Positions 20,790 through 33,168 of a stretch of DNA of 64,000 nucleotides are shown piece by piece; the stretch's first letter is position 1; every line of letters starts with the position of its first letter. The stretch is from contig CM029654.1 in assembly GCA_017311315.1 (NCBI GenBank), forward strand, positions 21,287,879 to 21,351,878, read 5' to 3'. This stretch comes from Dendrocalamus latiflorus (lineage: Eukaryota; Streptophyta; Magnoliopsida; Poales; Poaceae). Below the pieces are notes generated by a model. That model did not search any database. It was not told the origin of the DNA and was given only the letters and a program-made list of their open reading frames with translations. Made by a program: the position numbers and the translations under genes.

Positions 20790-23700
20790 TGTGAATCCAC
20801 CGCACCATTCCCTGGATCAGTAGATAGTGCTCACAGATTACAGTTCTGAATATCAAAGTACATATCATGCGGAAGCGTAAATATAATAGTAGACTTACTC
20901 ATGGGCCAGTTAGGCCGAAATCAATAAATTGCAGCAGCGGAAGAACGAAGCACACAGGTGGGACCTTCAGGACATGCCCACAGGCAGCCAACTGGAGGTT
21001 CGCGACCTAGCCCTTGACGACTTCATCTTCTCCTCCATCATAACCAAAAGTGTTGCTGAAGCGTAGTAATCTGATTCCTGCTTCTGGATTTGTTATGAGA
21101 GCGAGTGTGAGCACACTAACCACCGTGCTCCGCGAGCCAATACACAGGATGCAAATAAATGGTATGCATGGCTTATCAAAGGAGAGGCTCGGGTTATTTT
21201 AGTTGCCAAAAATCGCATTTAGCAGCATTATTATTATTTAGTCATAGTATTATTGTTGCTACCTAGACTCCACACAATGATTGCCTTAATTGACTTGATT
21301 CGCCGAAAACACACTTTCTTTATTGACTGTTGCCTAAGACTCCGCACAGCGAGTGACATATTTAATTAATCCACCGAACATACGCTTACTATATTGAGTG
21401 CTGTCTAAAACTCCAAACAGCGAATAACATCAATTATACAATCCACCAATCAATTGCTTCCTAAATCTCCAAACGGCGAGTATCATAATTTATATAATCC
21501 ACCGATCAATTGCTACCTAAAACTCCAAATAGCTAGTGACACCATTTATCTAATATCATTTAATTAATCCACCGATCTCTTTTGTATTCTAAATTCCTAA
21601 CAATTCAATCCTTTTGTTATTGATCCACAACCATAGTTTGTTCTCCCAATAATCAACCTTATTTTCCATTATCTATCCCTAATTAACTCACTAGTATACT
21701 TCCACCAAAATATCATTGATCAAGCCTACGATTCACTAGTATTCATCCACCAAGAATATCATTATCAAGTTTATACTCTAATAATTGTTATCATACCTCC
21801 AATTTTCCAATAAATCAATTCATCCATCTAGTAATTGATCAAGGCCTATTAATCCAATTATCGCCAACAACTCACAAGAATTAATCCAGCAATTACCTTT
21901 GCACTCCCTAAATCTCCAAAATCATTTAAATCATCTATCTAGTCTATATAGTCATTTAGGCTCCACCAATTTATCTCTCCCAGAATCCACACTATCGTTT
22001 CCTATTTATGATTGACATGAATCCACCAAAATCTTTATGTGTTTACAACAAACATCCATTTCCTTTACTCACGACTCTATTTATTCCTACCACATTTTAT
22101 TTTGTAAGAATAGATGTGTCATTCTTCAAAATACAATACATAAAATTTCCTGAGACCTAGTAGTTTTGAACAAAATCATAATGTTCAAGAAAATGCAATA
22201 ATAATAGCGATCCAGATTCCATCCACCGTTACATGGCATCCGCACCATATGCTAACATTTCGGCGTTATAACCGCTTACATTACCACTGGGACGACACCC
22301 AGGACAACTCAAATCAGGGCTTTCCACTGCCCTTCACTTTTCCAAACCCTTCCATAAAGCATTTTGAAATAGAACTATATCTGGTTAAGTTCCCATGTCC
22401 GCCCTTGACCGTGGGCACGGCTATTCGAATAGTTTTGACTCTGCAGAGTTTGTGCACTTTCACCACAAGAGACAATCAACTGGTTGCCCCACACGATTCC
22501 TTAGTCGTGTGATTGAGTAGACCATCACAGTGACTTTTCAAAGTATCTAGTCCCTTTTGTCATCTCACCTTATGGGAAACTGCCCACTTGCGGTGGGTCC
22601 CATCTATGCACGGGATGTTCATCACGGCTACTAGCGTTATTCGGGTTCCACTCCCCTCAGCGCTAGTACGACTGGGGAACTTCACCCTCCACTCGGTGTC
22701 CCTTTAGGCCTTCTCTTGCCCTTGCGTATCCACTTCTATCCACTACCAGTGAGATGAGTCTGGGATTTCGATAAATTTACTTAGCCAAGTTGTACTTTAC
22801 AGACTTGTGGTTGCACTGTTTTACACAGGAGGTCATGACAAGATTCGGTCCTTAGGATTACCTGAGCGGTTCTACCACACTCCATAATTTGTGCTTCCAC
22901 TGCACCACATACCAGCCCCCAATTCATCCGGTCAGATATTTAAGCAAGTTAATATTTTTGGGAGCATAAAATAATCATGTCAAAATATACCAGTCATTCC
23001 CACCATGACTGTCCAAACCAGTTTCTCATGATTAAAAATGATAATGAGGCTTGGGGCATTACAGCGCCCCCGAGTATCTATGCAGTACTAAGCATAATGT
23101 ATAATTAGGGACTTATTTTCGAAAGGTTACTATTATAATTTTGCTAGGGCGACAAGGTTCACACATTCAAATATTCCAAAGGAGATGTAATATTAATCAA
23201 GTTAAATAATGGGCATATAACTAGAATCGTAAATTAAACATGTATTTGCATATAAACTAACAGCATGCAATTTGATAATTTAAATCAAAGTAATTTGCAG
23301 AAAACGTAGGTTTAACATGATCAAAGTATTGACTCGCTTGGCGCGGTTTACCGCGGTCTTGAGCTCACACAATGCTTTTCTCTTGAGCCTTTATTCTCTA
23401 TCTTCACTTCGGGATTGTTCTCGCTCGATCCATTGAATCTTCACGATTTCCACTTTCTAATTACGCGACAAACGACTGAATCCAAAAAGCAAATAACTCA
23501 AAAGATCCAAATAAATTCGGATAATTTAATTTAGATTTATTATAAGTTAATGAGTGACTTGGGTGATTTGAGGCAAGGCTAGTGGCAGAATACGATGACT
23601 TGATATTTTATTAATAGTCTCTTTTATTGTTTTTTTGCATTTATCAAGGAAGTCCCATGAGTCGGGTTAGACCTATGAATCGGTGTGTGAGATTATTTCG

Positions 23701-24529
23701 ATGCTTGTTGACCTAGGACTATTATCTTCTAGCACCTATATGTTATTATGACCCTTCAATTTGTAGGTGCTTTGAAGATTACTGATATTGATATCTTATC
23801 CCTTTACTAATCGAGTCTGCTACACATGATTGCATTTTGTTATCTTTACTAAATTAAAGCTACTATTTAAGATTTCATGGTCGGCAATATGCTAATGATA
23901 GGGTTTATATTTTCAATAGGGTAGGGTCTAAGATGTATAAAAATCGTACTAGCATATCTGCTAAAGAGTTGCATATATGTCATCCGCATTTTTGTAACTA
24001 TTTATCTATCTATATATATATATATAGATATATTTGCTTATAAAAGGTCTCTAACTTTAAATAGACATCCTATTTCATGTACTTTTAATATTTTGTTTAA
24101 TTCACGTTCCTTGACTGGTTATTATTACTCAACTTCGGAACCTTTGATGATTGTCTATATCTACAACGGTATCCTTTTATCATCCCCCACAAATTTTAGT
24201 TTTTGTATTTTAATTTGCGTTACATGTGTATGTTGGCTAATTACCTTGATCTAAACTTTAATCGTTATTTTTATTTTAATATGTTTCTTGCGACGCTTGG
24301 ATATCTATATCAAAACCATCTTCTTATTTATGCTCTTTTATCTATATTTAAAAATATGTAATTAAAGGCATATTAATTATCCATTCAAGATAACTAATCT
24401 ATTGTTAAGTCTTAAACAATGTTATTTATGCCCTATTTGAATTTATTAGCTGCCTTGGATAAATTTCTAGCTTTCTTTAATTACTTTCTGTTTGGAATGG
24501 CAAAACACAATAAAACCAAAAAGTGGCCG

Positions 24530-24598
24530 AAGGGGGAGTCGAACCTGGGACTGCCTGTGTAACGCGTGGTTGAGCTAATCAACCGAGCAACCGTTCGT
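24530..24598 (-). other. tRNA-like sequence with Pol III A and B boxes
   Basis: On the minus strand, TTAGCTCAACCACG resembles an A box and GGTTCGACTCC exactly fits the B-box consensus GGTTCGANTCC, separated by about 30 bases as in tRNA genes. The T-arm and anticodon arm do not pair well and no clean acceptor stem is visible, so it is not a functional tRNA. It is best read as a tRNA-derived remnant (SINE head or LTR-borne tRNA relic). Confidence 0.45.
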
Positions 24599-25514
24599 TT
24601 GTGACAACAGCGGGAAAATAACTCACATGATGCGATTCGGGGGACTGAGTCCCAGGACAAGGCTTACCATCGGCCGCAACAGAGGAGGTGATGGCTTTGA
24701 GGCAGATGGTGGCATCGCCGGCGAGGAGGCAGCTGGAGGGAGGCGGTGACCCGTGAAACGGATTCCTGGGAGCACGAGGGACCCAAGGAAAGCGCTAGCG
24801 TGGCCGGAGCAACGTCGAGATGGGCCGGCGGCGTGAACCTGCGGCGGAGCAGAGGAGCTTGTGTCGCTGGCTTGCTATAGCGGGAGCGAAGGCGAGGCAG
24901 TGCTCGGGAAAACTCGGTGGCGACTCAGGGATGCTCCCGGTGAAGGGAATCGAACCGAGGTGCTGTGAGCAGGAAACAGGGGCGGTTGCGACGGCGGGCA
25001 GAAATTGGGGGAAAAAGTGGATTGCTCCGGTTAGCTCGGCTTTTGGGGCGATTCACCGCAGTGGAAGGACGAGTGGAATGGGGTAAAGCGGACGGGGTGC
25101 CGGGGAGACTCCTTATAGCGTGGGAGAGGGGGAACGCGGTGGTGGATTCGCGGTGTGACCGGGCGGAGGGTTGGAGGTCCGCCGGTTCTTGCCCGGGCGC
25201 GGGGCTCAGTGCACGGGCGCGCAGAGCGGGGATGCGACCGGGCACTGGCGGAGAGGACGCTGCTGCAGAGTAGGGAGGCGGCGATGAGACGGGGCGGCAC
25301 AGGCGATGATGGCGCTGCAAGGTCTCAGAGAAAAGGAGCACACGCGAGACAAGGAAGGGGAGAAGGAAAGAGAAGGGAAGGCGCGGTGCGGGCGGGGGCG
25401 CGGGCCCGCTGCGCAGAGGGGGGAGGCACGGTGGAGTTGGGGGCCAGCTGTCATTGGGGGAAAGGCGCGGGGTGGAGCGGGCTGGGCCGTGCCATTTGGC
25501 CAGCCTGGCTCCCT

Positions 25515-25760
25515 CCAATTCTTTTTTTTTCTTTTTTTATTTAGGGTATATATATGCATGTGTATATACAAGTGTATGTATGTATGTATATATATTCTTA
25601 TTTATTTCTATTTTTGTATATGCACATATATATTTATTTTATTTATATACATATATATTTTATTGCTATTTATTTTACTTTTTACATATGTGTACAAGTA
25701 TATATATGTATATATATTTCTTTGTCTGTTTTTGGTATACAAATATGTACACATTTTTTT
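25515..25760. repeat. AT-rich microsatellite tract
   Basis: T-runs followed by repeated TATATA, TGTATGTATGTA and TTATTTAT words. The long plus-strand frames here (Tyr/Ile/Phe-rich) arise from this composition and are not genes. Confidence 0.8.
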
Positions 25761-26118
25761 GTGCTTTTATTTATCATGATATCCCTCTTTGGTATATCTA
25801 TTTACTTATGTTTTATTCATTTATTTTTGTTGCCCGTTATAATACTTTTCAAAATTCAATTCTTATATTTTAATTCAAGTTTTTTTCTCCTTATACTGGA
25901 TCATCTTTTCAAATTCATATTTGAAAATTTATCTTTCTATTATTTGCACATTTCCTTTTAGGGTATTACTAATGTTTGTTTCTTTTTGAGCTTCTTAAAT
26001 TTTTGGATCCTCAACTAAATTCCAGAAAAATGCCATAAAAATCCAAACACAAAATGGAATATGTTGCAAAACCATTCAAGAAATCCATATTTTAAATTTC
26101 ATATTTTTCAGGATGTTA

Positions 26119-26918
26119 CATTTCTCTACAGATTTTGATGCAACCCTATTTAATGTGAATACAACTGTTTCTAGAGCATACCACAAAAAGACAATGATAG
26201 ATCAGATTGGCTTATCATAGACCGAACCATATCTAACAAGGTCCAGTTCTGTCATTTAGATATCCCATTCCATTGAGGCGCTCCTGGTGGAGTTAGCTAT
26301 GGAACAATTCCACATTGCTTTAAATGATCACCAAACTCATACCTCAAATATTCACCTTCATGATCTAATTGTAAGAATTTAATTATCTTACCATGTTGAT
26401 TATGTACCTCATTATGAATTTTTTTGACTTTTCAAAAGATCCAGACTTATGTCTCATTAAGTAGATATAACCATATTTACTAAAGTCATTGATAAAAGTT
26501 ATGAAGTTCTGAAAACTATGTCTAGCCATTGAGCTCATTTGTCCACATACATCTGAATGTACTTAGGCTAAGAAGTCATTTGGTCTCTCACCTAAACCAA
26601 TGAAAGGTGGCTTAGTCATTTTGCCAAGTAAACAATACTCTTATGTTTCAAATGATTTAAAATCAAATGGGTTTAGAAGACCATTTTTTAGAGCTTCATC
26701 ATGCACTTCTTATTTATGTGACTCAAACGACAATGTCAAATATAAGTAAAATTTAAATCATTAGGTTGAAACCTCTTAGCACTAATGTTATAGACAGGTA
26801 CATTCTCAAGATTTAAAACATATAATCCATTTACTAATGGAGCATGGATATAAAGCATATCCTTCAAATAAATTAAACAATTGTTTTTATTTTGATTAGT
26901 TTGGGTTTGTGGTTGCAC
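26119..26918 (-). pseudogene. Copia fragment (element G): pre-integrase and integrase core
   Basis: Minus-strand translation gives LKDMLYIHAPLVNGLYVLNLENVPVYN (GAG-pre-integrase), FTYIWHCRLSHINKKCM (zinc domain), SMARHSFQNFITFINDFSKYGYIYLM (after the first catalytic Asp, VHSDVCG), APQWNGIS (around the catalytic Glu) and LHQNL before KSVEK-like sequence at the 26119 edge. Several in-frame stops are present. It continues in the fragment ending at 20789, beyond the inserted LTR segment. Confidence 0.85.
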
Positions 26919-27780
26919 GATTTATGTGTAGAAAAGATGAGCACAAGAATTCGGTCCTTAAATGACTCAGGTGAGACTAACCACAAATCCAAGCTCATGC
27001 AATCCCTGCATATTCAAAAAAGGACACGTGCAATCTCTGCACGGCCTTTCCAAACATGACACGTGCAATATCTGCACGGCCAATCCAAAAATGACATGTG
27101 CAATCCCTGTATGGCCAATCTAATATGTGCAATTTCTACATTGGTCTCCTGCCAATCACTCACCCGAGTCTCCACCATTTTTAGAAAATATTGTTTTGTT
27201 TCCAATGGTACCCATGTTAGCATTATTATCATGTTTTCAAGTTCAGTTGGCAATATTTGTGTCATACTTTATTTTACCACTACGACATTTCTATGTACAA
27301 CTATAGTCTACTAGAGTTCAATCAATGATGGAGTTATCATTACTTGTAAATATCCTAGGGCAACATGGCAAGGGAATGCTAATAATCAATGAGGGGGAAT
27401 ACTAAGTATAAAGTGCAAGGTTTAACTAGGCATTCAACTTTTAATATAGCATTTTAACAATTATCATAATAAGCATGCATGTAGATTTGAAAGCAAAATA
27501 TTGCATTTGAAAACTAGGTTCAATATGATTAATTATAAGGACTTGCCTTGATCAAATGTGGCCATGGTGGGATCTTCTTCATCAGTGACGTGGGTGTCCA
27601 AAGCATCGAAGTCTATACACACAAAATCATCCACATTCAATCAAATATTGAAACAAAAATTCAAATGAACTCCAAAAATTATGATTTTGGTGATTTGATT
27701 TTAAGAAAATGGGTCATGTCATATACAATTGCTTTAACATAACTTTTGTTGGGGAAAATTTAACTTGCCATATTTTAATT
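26919..27780. mobile_element. Gypsy-type LTR fragment (K) with 31-36-bp repeats
   Basis: Contains GTTTGTGGTTGCACG and AGAATTCGGTCCTTA, also present in LTR segment H near 22810-22855, and TTGCCTTGATCAAATG, like the 46600 region of the solo LTR at 45104. Within it, at 26995-27150, the unit GACACGTGCAATCTCTGCACGGCC recurs about four times with 31-36-bp spacing. No ends or target duplication seen; the fragment is truncated. Confidence 0.5.
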
Positions 27781-27840
27781 CTTTTATTAGTTTAACACAT
27801 TTTTATTGCTAATAGGGTGTCATATTAGTTTTTATCGTAA

Positions 27841-29365
27841 AAAATGGACAAAAGTTGGATAGGAAAGCCTCGCGCTAGTAAAAATTATGTGGATGGTATT
27901 GCGAAATTTATAAAGCTTGCTAATGAGAAATCATCTATTGATGGAAAAATCCTTTATCCATGTTGAAAATGTTCAAATTGATACTGATTTTCTCTTGACA
28001 CTGTTGAAAAATGCTAGGCACCGGAATGGTTTCTTGTTAGGATACACTGAATGGGATCACTATGGGGAATATACTTTGGAAGATCTAAATGATGCATCTT
28101 CTAGTAAAGAATCTTCTGATGTACATTATAGTAGTATGGGAAACGATGATATACAAAGTCTGCTTAAAGTTGCTTTCAGTTGTTGATGCTGCGACTTTTC
28201 TTATTGAACCATTTGCTAATCAAGACAATTACAATGTACATAATAGTGATGAGCATTATAGGTCAAGTCCTAGTACCCCCCATCTGAAATTCATACATCA
28301 CCTCTTGATGATTCTTCTAGTGCTCGCTTTGAGAAGTTGATGCGTGAGAATGAGTTGGGTTTGTACTCAGGTTGCTCAAAATACACAAAGTTATCTGTTT
28401 TACCATGTCTCTTTCACCTAAAATGTTTGAATGGTTGGAGTGGCAATTCATTCACTATGTTGCTTGAATTACTAAAAGATGCCTTCCTAGAAGACATTAT
28501 TGAGTTAGATTATTATGGAACCTTCAAAGTTGTATTGTTCCATTGTGATTGGGTTGACATCTCTTAAGGTTTAAAGGAAGATATCTATGGTTGCAATCTT
28601 GTGAATTTTTATAAGCTCATATACAGGACAAAATTTGATGGATGACCCATTCATATTTTGCAAAGTTTGTGGTATGTTATATTTTTCAAACATTTCTTGT
28701 CCTTGATCTTTATATTGAACATGGTGTTTAATTTCTTAATGGAAAGCTTGGAGTGGTTGTGGCCTCTATTATCTAAAAAAATGTTTTAGCATCTATATAA
28801 CACCTTTCAACCAATTCTCTATATGAAAGTAATGTATCATGACTTCCAAATTTAGTTACAAGAATATAGTGCATACCTTATTGAAAAAGCATGACTATAA
28901 AAAACTTGGAACTTGTGGTTAACACTGCTTATTTTGTAGGATGATGCTAATAATATGGTGCAAAATGAAGCTGGTACTCCAGGATCTTCAAGATCTGTCA
29001 CAGAGGTTGAAGATCAAGTTTATACCAAGTTAAAGGATAAAGTAAATAAAGTGACTAGTTTTGGAATGGGAGTAACTTCGGATGAGGTAAATGAAGTGTA
29101 GGTTGACGTTAGAAATGCATTGTCCTTTGGTGAGAAGATCTAGGAGTAGATATAAGATATGAGAAGCCAGTATGAATTTGAAGCTAGCTGAAATGCAAAG
29201 TCAGTATGAAGCAAAGATATTAATAATGGAAGCTCAGCATGTTGCAGCACAAAGTGAACAAGAGTCAAGGCATTCTATATTGTAGGCTCAAGTTGATCAC
29301 CTAATGAGTGTTATAATGACATCTTCAATGCCTCTCAACCAAGGTCATGGTCACAATCCATATTG
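27841..29365 (+). pseudogene. CACTA (En/Spm) transposase, internally deleted
   Basis: Starts at ATG 27844, MDKSWIGKPRASKNYVDGIAKFI, the transposase-associated N-terminal domain of TNP2-type proteins. After frame changes it gives GYTEWDHYGE, then LMRENELGLYSGCSKYTKL and HLKCLNGWSGNSFTMLLELL (28337-28490), all N-terminal TNP2 sequence. Directly after this comes DYYGTFKVVLFHCDWVDIS, YGCNLVNFYKLIYRTKFDG and DPFI-like sequence, which in full-length TNP2 proteins lies several hundred residues further on. The catalytic RNase-H-like core is therefore missing. 28940-29365 encodes Gln/Glu-rich sequence (MQSQYEAKILIMEAQH) consistent with the C-terminus. No CACTA ends were found nearby. Confidence 0.75.
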
Positions 29366-29439
29366 AACTACTGACTGTTGGAAGTCTTTTTTGGTGAACT
29401 TTTGCACATAATAGCGTTTGCGAATGTTACATACGTACA

Positions 29440-32045
29440 TCTAAATGCAGAGATCTGAATATGCAAATCCGGACTCTCTATGTATTGTGTACTAGTCCAG
29501 GATCATGCTAGTGCACACAGTTGTAACATAGATGAAATATTAACCATAATCACGAATAACTATGAAAGAAGCAAATATTATTAATTAGCAGAGTAGCGAC
29601 CTTATGGCCAAACTTACAAGTAATAGCCTGAATGGCTTCACAAAAACTAGCAATGAAAAATGAAGATAAAATAGTGTCTATTCAACATGCCCATAGGTAA
29701 TCGATTGGGAGTGAAGTCCTAATGCGTGAAGTCATCGAAGCATTCCTCCTCAAATACCTTTGTCTGATATGATTCTCCTTCAACAACTGAGCAATAAAGG
29801 ATATAGATGTGAGTAAATAGATTACTCAGCAAGTCATTTGTAACAAGATGCAATAAATAATGATGCAAGGCTTATCAAGAATGGCTAAGTTGTTAGTTTA
29901 TAGAAAGCAATAATTTAGAGTAAATACAATAGATAGATTGAAAACACACTCTAAAAATGAGTAATAAGTAAATAAGTCAAAATAATTGAATAAACCACAA
30001 GTAAACTAACCATTCACTTCCCAATCAAACCCAAATTTTATGAAACCTCTAACCCTCGTGTGAAATCATCGAACATTATCCATAACTGGGGACATGAATA
30101 TTCAAATAGTTTTACATTCTATAGAGGTTGCACAACTTTATCTAAAAGAGATAATCAACTTATAATGTCCATCTGACACACTTCTAAAACCTTTACAATG
30201 CTCGATCTCAATCTAGTCTTGCCCGCTAAGGTTTCGCTGATGAGTAGGCTGATCGTCTAGTTGAAAAGGCCCCCTTTTGCACCAATTTGAGACAATGGCT
30301 ATCACCACAACTCATATTCATCTCAATGGTGAAATCAAAGTTGAAACATCACAAATTAATTAACCAGGTCCATCGTATACTAGGCATGTAGTTGCATGGT
30401 AAGCCTTATATCAATAGCGCATAAAGTTAAGTCCTTAATCATTACCTAAGTGAGACATCCACATCCTAATATGCTAACTACATGATCACTTGTCCAAGAG
30501 GAAACTATTTTGTTTAACCAATACCAATGGCACTACCCATGTCATGGCATACAAATTTTATAACTGTGGATACCACCATGATTCAATATCCCATTAAGTC
30601 AAAATTTATTAATTGATCGATGATATGAGCCCAACGTAACTATAAGCATGGCTAAGCATGCTAGACATATAACCCAAGTGGATACTAATATTGCATCACT
30701 AGATAATTAACCATCTTATGGTGACAACGGAATCATGGCATTCAAATTATCAAAGGAGGAATTAGTCAAAATTGATTAATAACTATCAAATAGAAGAGTT
30801 TGTAATAAATTAGCAATGCATAATAATTTAAAATAAAACAAGAATACTTAGATTTAAAATAATAGGTTCAACATGATCACAGGTAAATAATTGCTTTGGC
30901 CTTGCTCAGTTACCACTTCAATTCCTGCTTCTGCTCCTTCAAAGACATTCTCTAATGAGAGAGAAAACAAACGAGACATAAAATAAATCCAAAGGAAATA
31001 CAAATAAAATCTAAATATAATAAAACTAGAACAAAAAAATAGAGCTCAATTTTAGATAAATTTAGGAAGAAGAATCAGGTCAATCAGAGTTCGTATGAAG
31101 GAGAATGGACTCTCGGAAGATGGATTGGCCGGGAAATTCTGGAAAAAGGAAAAAGCTTGCTAGTGTTTACTGTTCTGTGGACCGATTGTATGGACCATGC
31201 CTTTGGTTCACGGTGAGCATGGGTCTATGGAATAGTGCAACAATGTGATAAGATGGCTACTGTGCTGACATGGTTGTTGACATGTCAGACACATATGCAA
31301 CAAGCGATGAGGTGGCGTCTAGGTGGTAGTGACATGGCATCCTACATAGCTAATGACATGGCTCAATGCTGCAATGGGTGAGGTGGCAAACTGGTCCTTG
31401 CGTGGCTTCGACGTGAGACAATTACACTGAGGTGGCACTCACATGGCGACCTGCTAGCTACTAACGTGGCATCGGCGACGAGTGGTGCTCGGGTCCCTAT
31501 GGTCGCCGGCGAACGGTGGTGCGACTAGGGTCGATAAGACACAAAAGAGAGAGAGAGAGAGAGCAATGTAGCGGTCTTATTTTACCTAGCGCGGGTGGTG
31601 AGGATGGATGGAGGGCGGCCGTCGATGAGAGGGAGTGGTGGCGCGAGCTCAGCTCTGGTAAACTTGGCCTCCCATGGCTTTTCGGCGTGAGCGAGGCAAG
31701 GACAAGCTAGAGTTCGAAGAGGGGATTCCAATGGAGGTGACGAGAAGGGCAAGAGTTCTCCAACGGAGGAGATCAACCTTGACAAAGATGACAGACAAGG
31801 TGGTAGTATGAAGCTGAAATCCGATGGATTGGCGACGAAATTGGAGGTAGGGTTTTAGGTTTCAGAAGAGGATAGCTCAGGGATGAAATTCCAGGGCTTG
31901 GTATGCCTTTTTATAGCATGGCAAGGGGAATCTCCTGAGCGGAGATGGTAGCGTAGTCGTAGCATCTTTGGACAAGGAGTGAAGAAGAAAAACAATACCC
32001 ATTACTGTTGGGCTAACAAGCGGGGCCCAGGCGTATGTGGGAGAA
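29440..32045 (-). mobile_element. Gypsy-type LTR (J), first part, interrupted by element E
   Basis: Around 29510 the sequence CATGCTAGTGCACACAGT parallels 45165 of the solo LTR F, near that LTR's end. A minus-strand TATAAAAAG box lies at 31908-31916. At 32045 the LTR is cut by element E and resumes at 42979, ending TAACGTTACA at 43376 (minus start TGTAACGTTATGG). The left edge is approximate. A (GA)n run lies at 31546-31563. No coding. Confidence 0.65.
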
Positions 32046-33168
32046 TGTTGGATCGAAAATGGCAACTGAAGGGGGGGTGAATGGTGCCTTTTAAAAATCG
32101 CCCCCGAGTACTCGTACACAATTTCTCTACTCTCCGATAGCTATGTAAGCTATGAAGAAAGAGAATCAATGCTTACTGATGATCTAAAGCAAGATTGTGT
32201 GCTATAAAATCAACTTGCATCAAAGACCAAGTGGGCTTGCAGGAGAAACACAGATAAGCTGACGAAACAGAGCTCAATCTGTTGACACCAAACTGGAGAG
32301 ATATCACAAATCGACAACAATAAAGAATATACTACCATTTTGCCAAAACAAGAATTGCACAGAGTAAATTTTGATCTTTCATTACTCACACAGGCCAAGA
32401 GACTTGAGGATTCAAAATAAATAATTGGCATGTCTCAAGTGGTGAGCATAAAAGTGAAAGATCAAATTGACAGGGAAAAACAAGAAACAAGGTGCATGTA
32501 GTTTACTGCTTTTTGCTGCCCATTTCGGCACAAAAAGAACCACCCCAGAAGAGACTCTCTTGCCGAAAGCATGAAGCAGCAAAGGAGTAAAAAAAGGCAC
32601 AGAAACTGCAAATTAGAACCAGCAAACAAAGGAGCTATTCGGCTTTAACAGCTGCAGGACAGCCGGTCTGCATAAGGACAACAAAATCAGAAACTGCACT
32701 AGGTTCCAAAAGCAGCAAATCAGAGCAGAACAACAAACCGAATCAAAGAGCTTTCCCAAAAAAAGGTGACCGCCGAAAATAACATGCAGACCGAAAGTAG
32801 TCTCCAAGGGAACGGATTTGCTAAAAATAGCAGCATTGCCTTTGACGGAAGAAAGTAATCTCCAAGAAACATCCTACTGCGATTGATTGAGAGCAACCAC
32901 CCGAGAAGTATTGCTGGCCGTGAGCTACTGAGCTGCCGCAAAAATCAAAGAAGACTTGGGACTGCATATTGCTGGCCGAGAGCTGCTATCTTTCTCAAGA
33001 CACAGGGCTTGAATTTTAACTCAAATAGCAGAGAAGCTTCAAGAACAAAACACAAACTAAAAAGCAAGAAATAAAGGATCAAAGCAGGAGAAGGCAACAG
33101 GAAGATGAAGCACAAGGCTGAAACTATTTCTTCAAAGATTAAATAGAAAAACCTCAACTCATCAGGCA
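32046..33168 (-). repeat. Element E 3' LTR, U3 truncated
   Basis: Collinear with 40953-42068 of the 5' LTR up to CTCAACTCATCAGG, where similarity stops. The missing part of about 900 bp contains the U3 and the TATA box. The outer terminus TGTTGGATCG and target duplication are intact, so the deletion is internal to the element. Confidence 0.88.

Larger units (their letters stand above)
20790..26118 (-). mobile_element. Long gypsy-type LTR segment (H) splitting Copia G
   Basis: The minus strand starts TGTAACATCCTGAAAAATATG at 26118, the typical beginning of long plant gypsy LTRs. Succession of features parallels the solo LTR at 45104-48323: an AT-rich U3, a GC-rich block (24640-25500), a GACAAGRTTCGGTCCTTA-containing region (22830) and a CATATCATGCG word near the far end (20860). 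No gag-pol is present. The low-coordinate boundary (about 20790) is approximate and I found no target duplication, so this may be a truncated or rearranged solo LTR. The segment 23560-24500 has no counterpart in the other LTRs and may be a further insertion. Confidence 0.6.

Noticed and set aside
24530..24598. A functional tRNA gene
   Set aside because: The A and B boxes are present but the stems do not pair and there is no proper acceptor stem or terminator.
24925..25571. Several overlapping Pro/Arg/Ala-rich frames on both strands
   Set aside because: They lie in a GC-rich block of a long LTR, have no domain, and the same type of frames appears in the GC-rich blocks at 46.9-47.7, 44.1-44.8 and 15.9-16.5 kb. 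Composition explains them.
25306..25961. Hydrophobic Tyr/Phe/Ile-rich frames that could look like membrane proteins
   Set aside because: They are produced by TATATG/TTATTT microsatellite sequence in three frames at once.
27276..27290. CACTACGACATTTC as a CACTA element terminus for the transposase remnant at 27841
   Set aside because: No inverted partner ending in GTAGTG with a matching 3-bp duplication was found downstream of the remnant.
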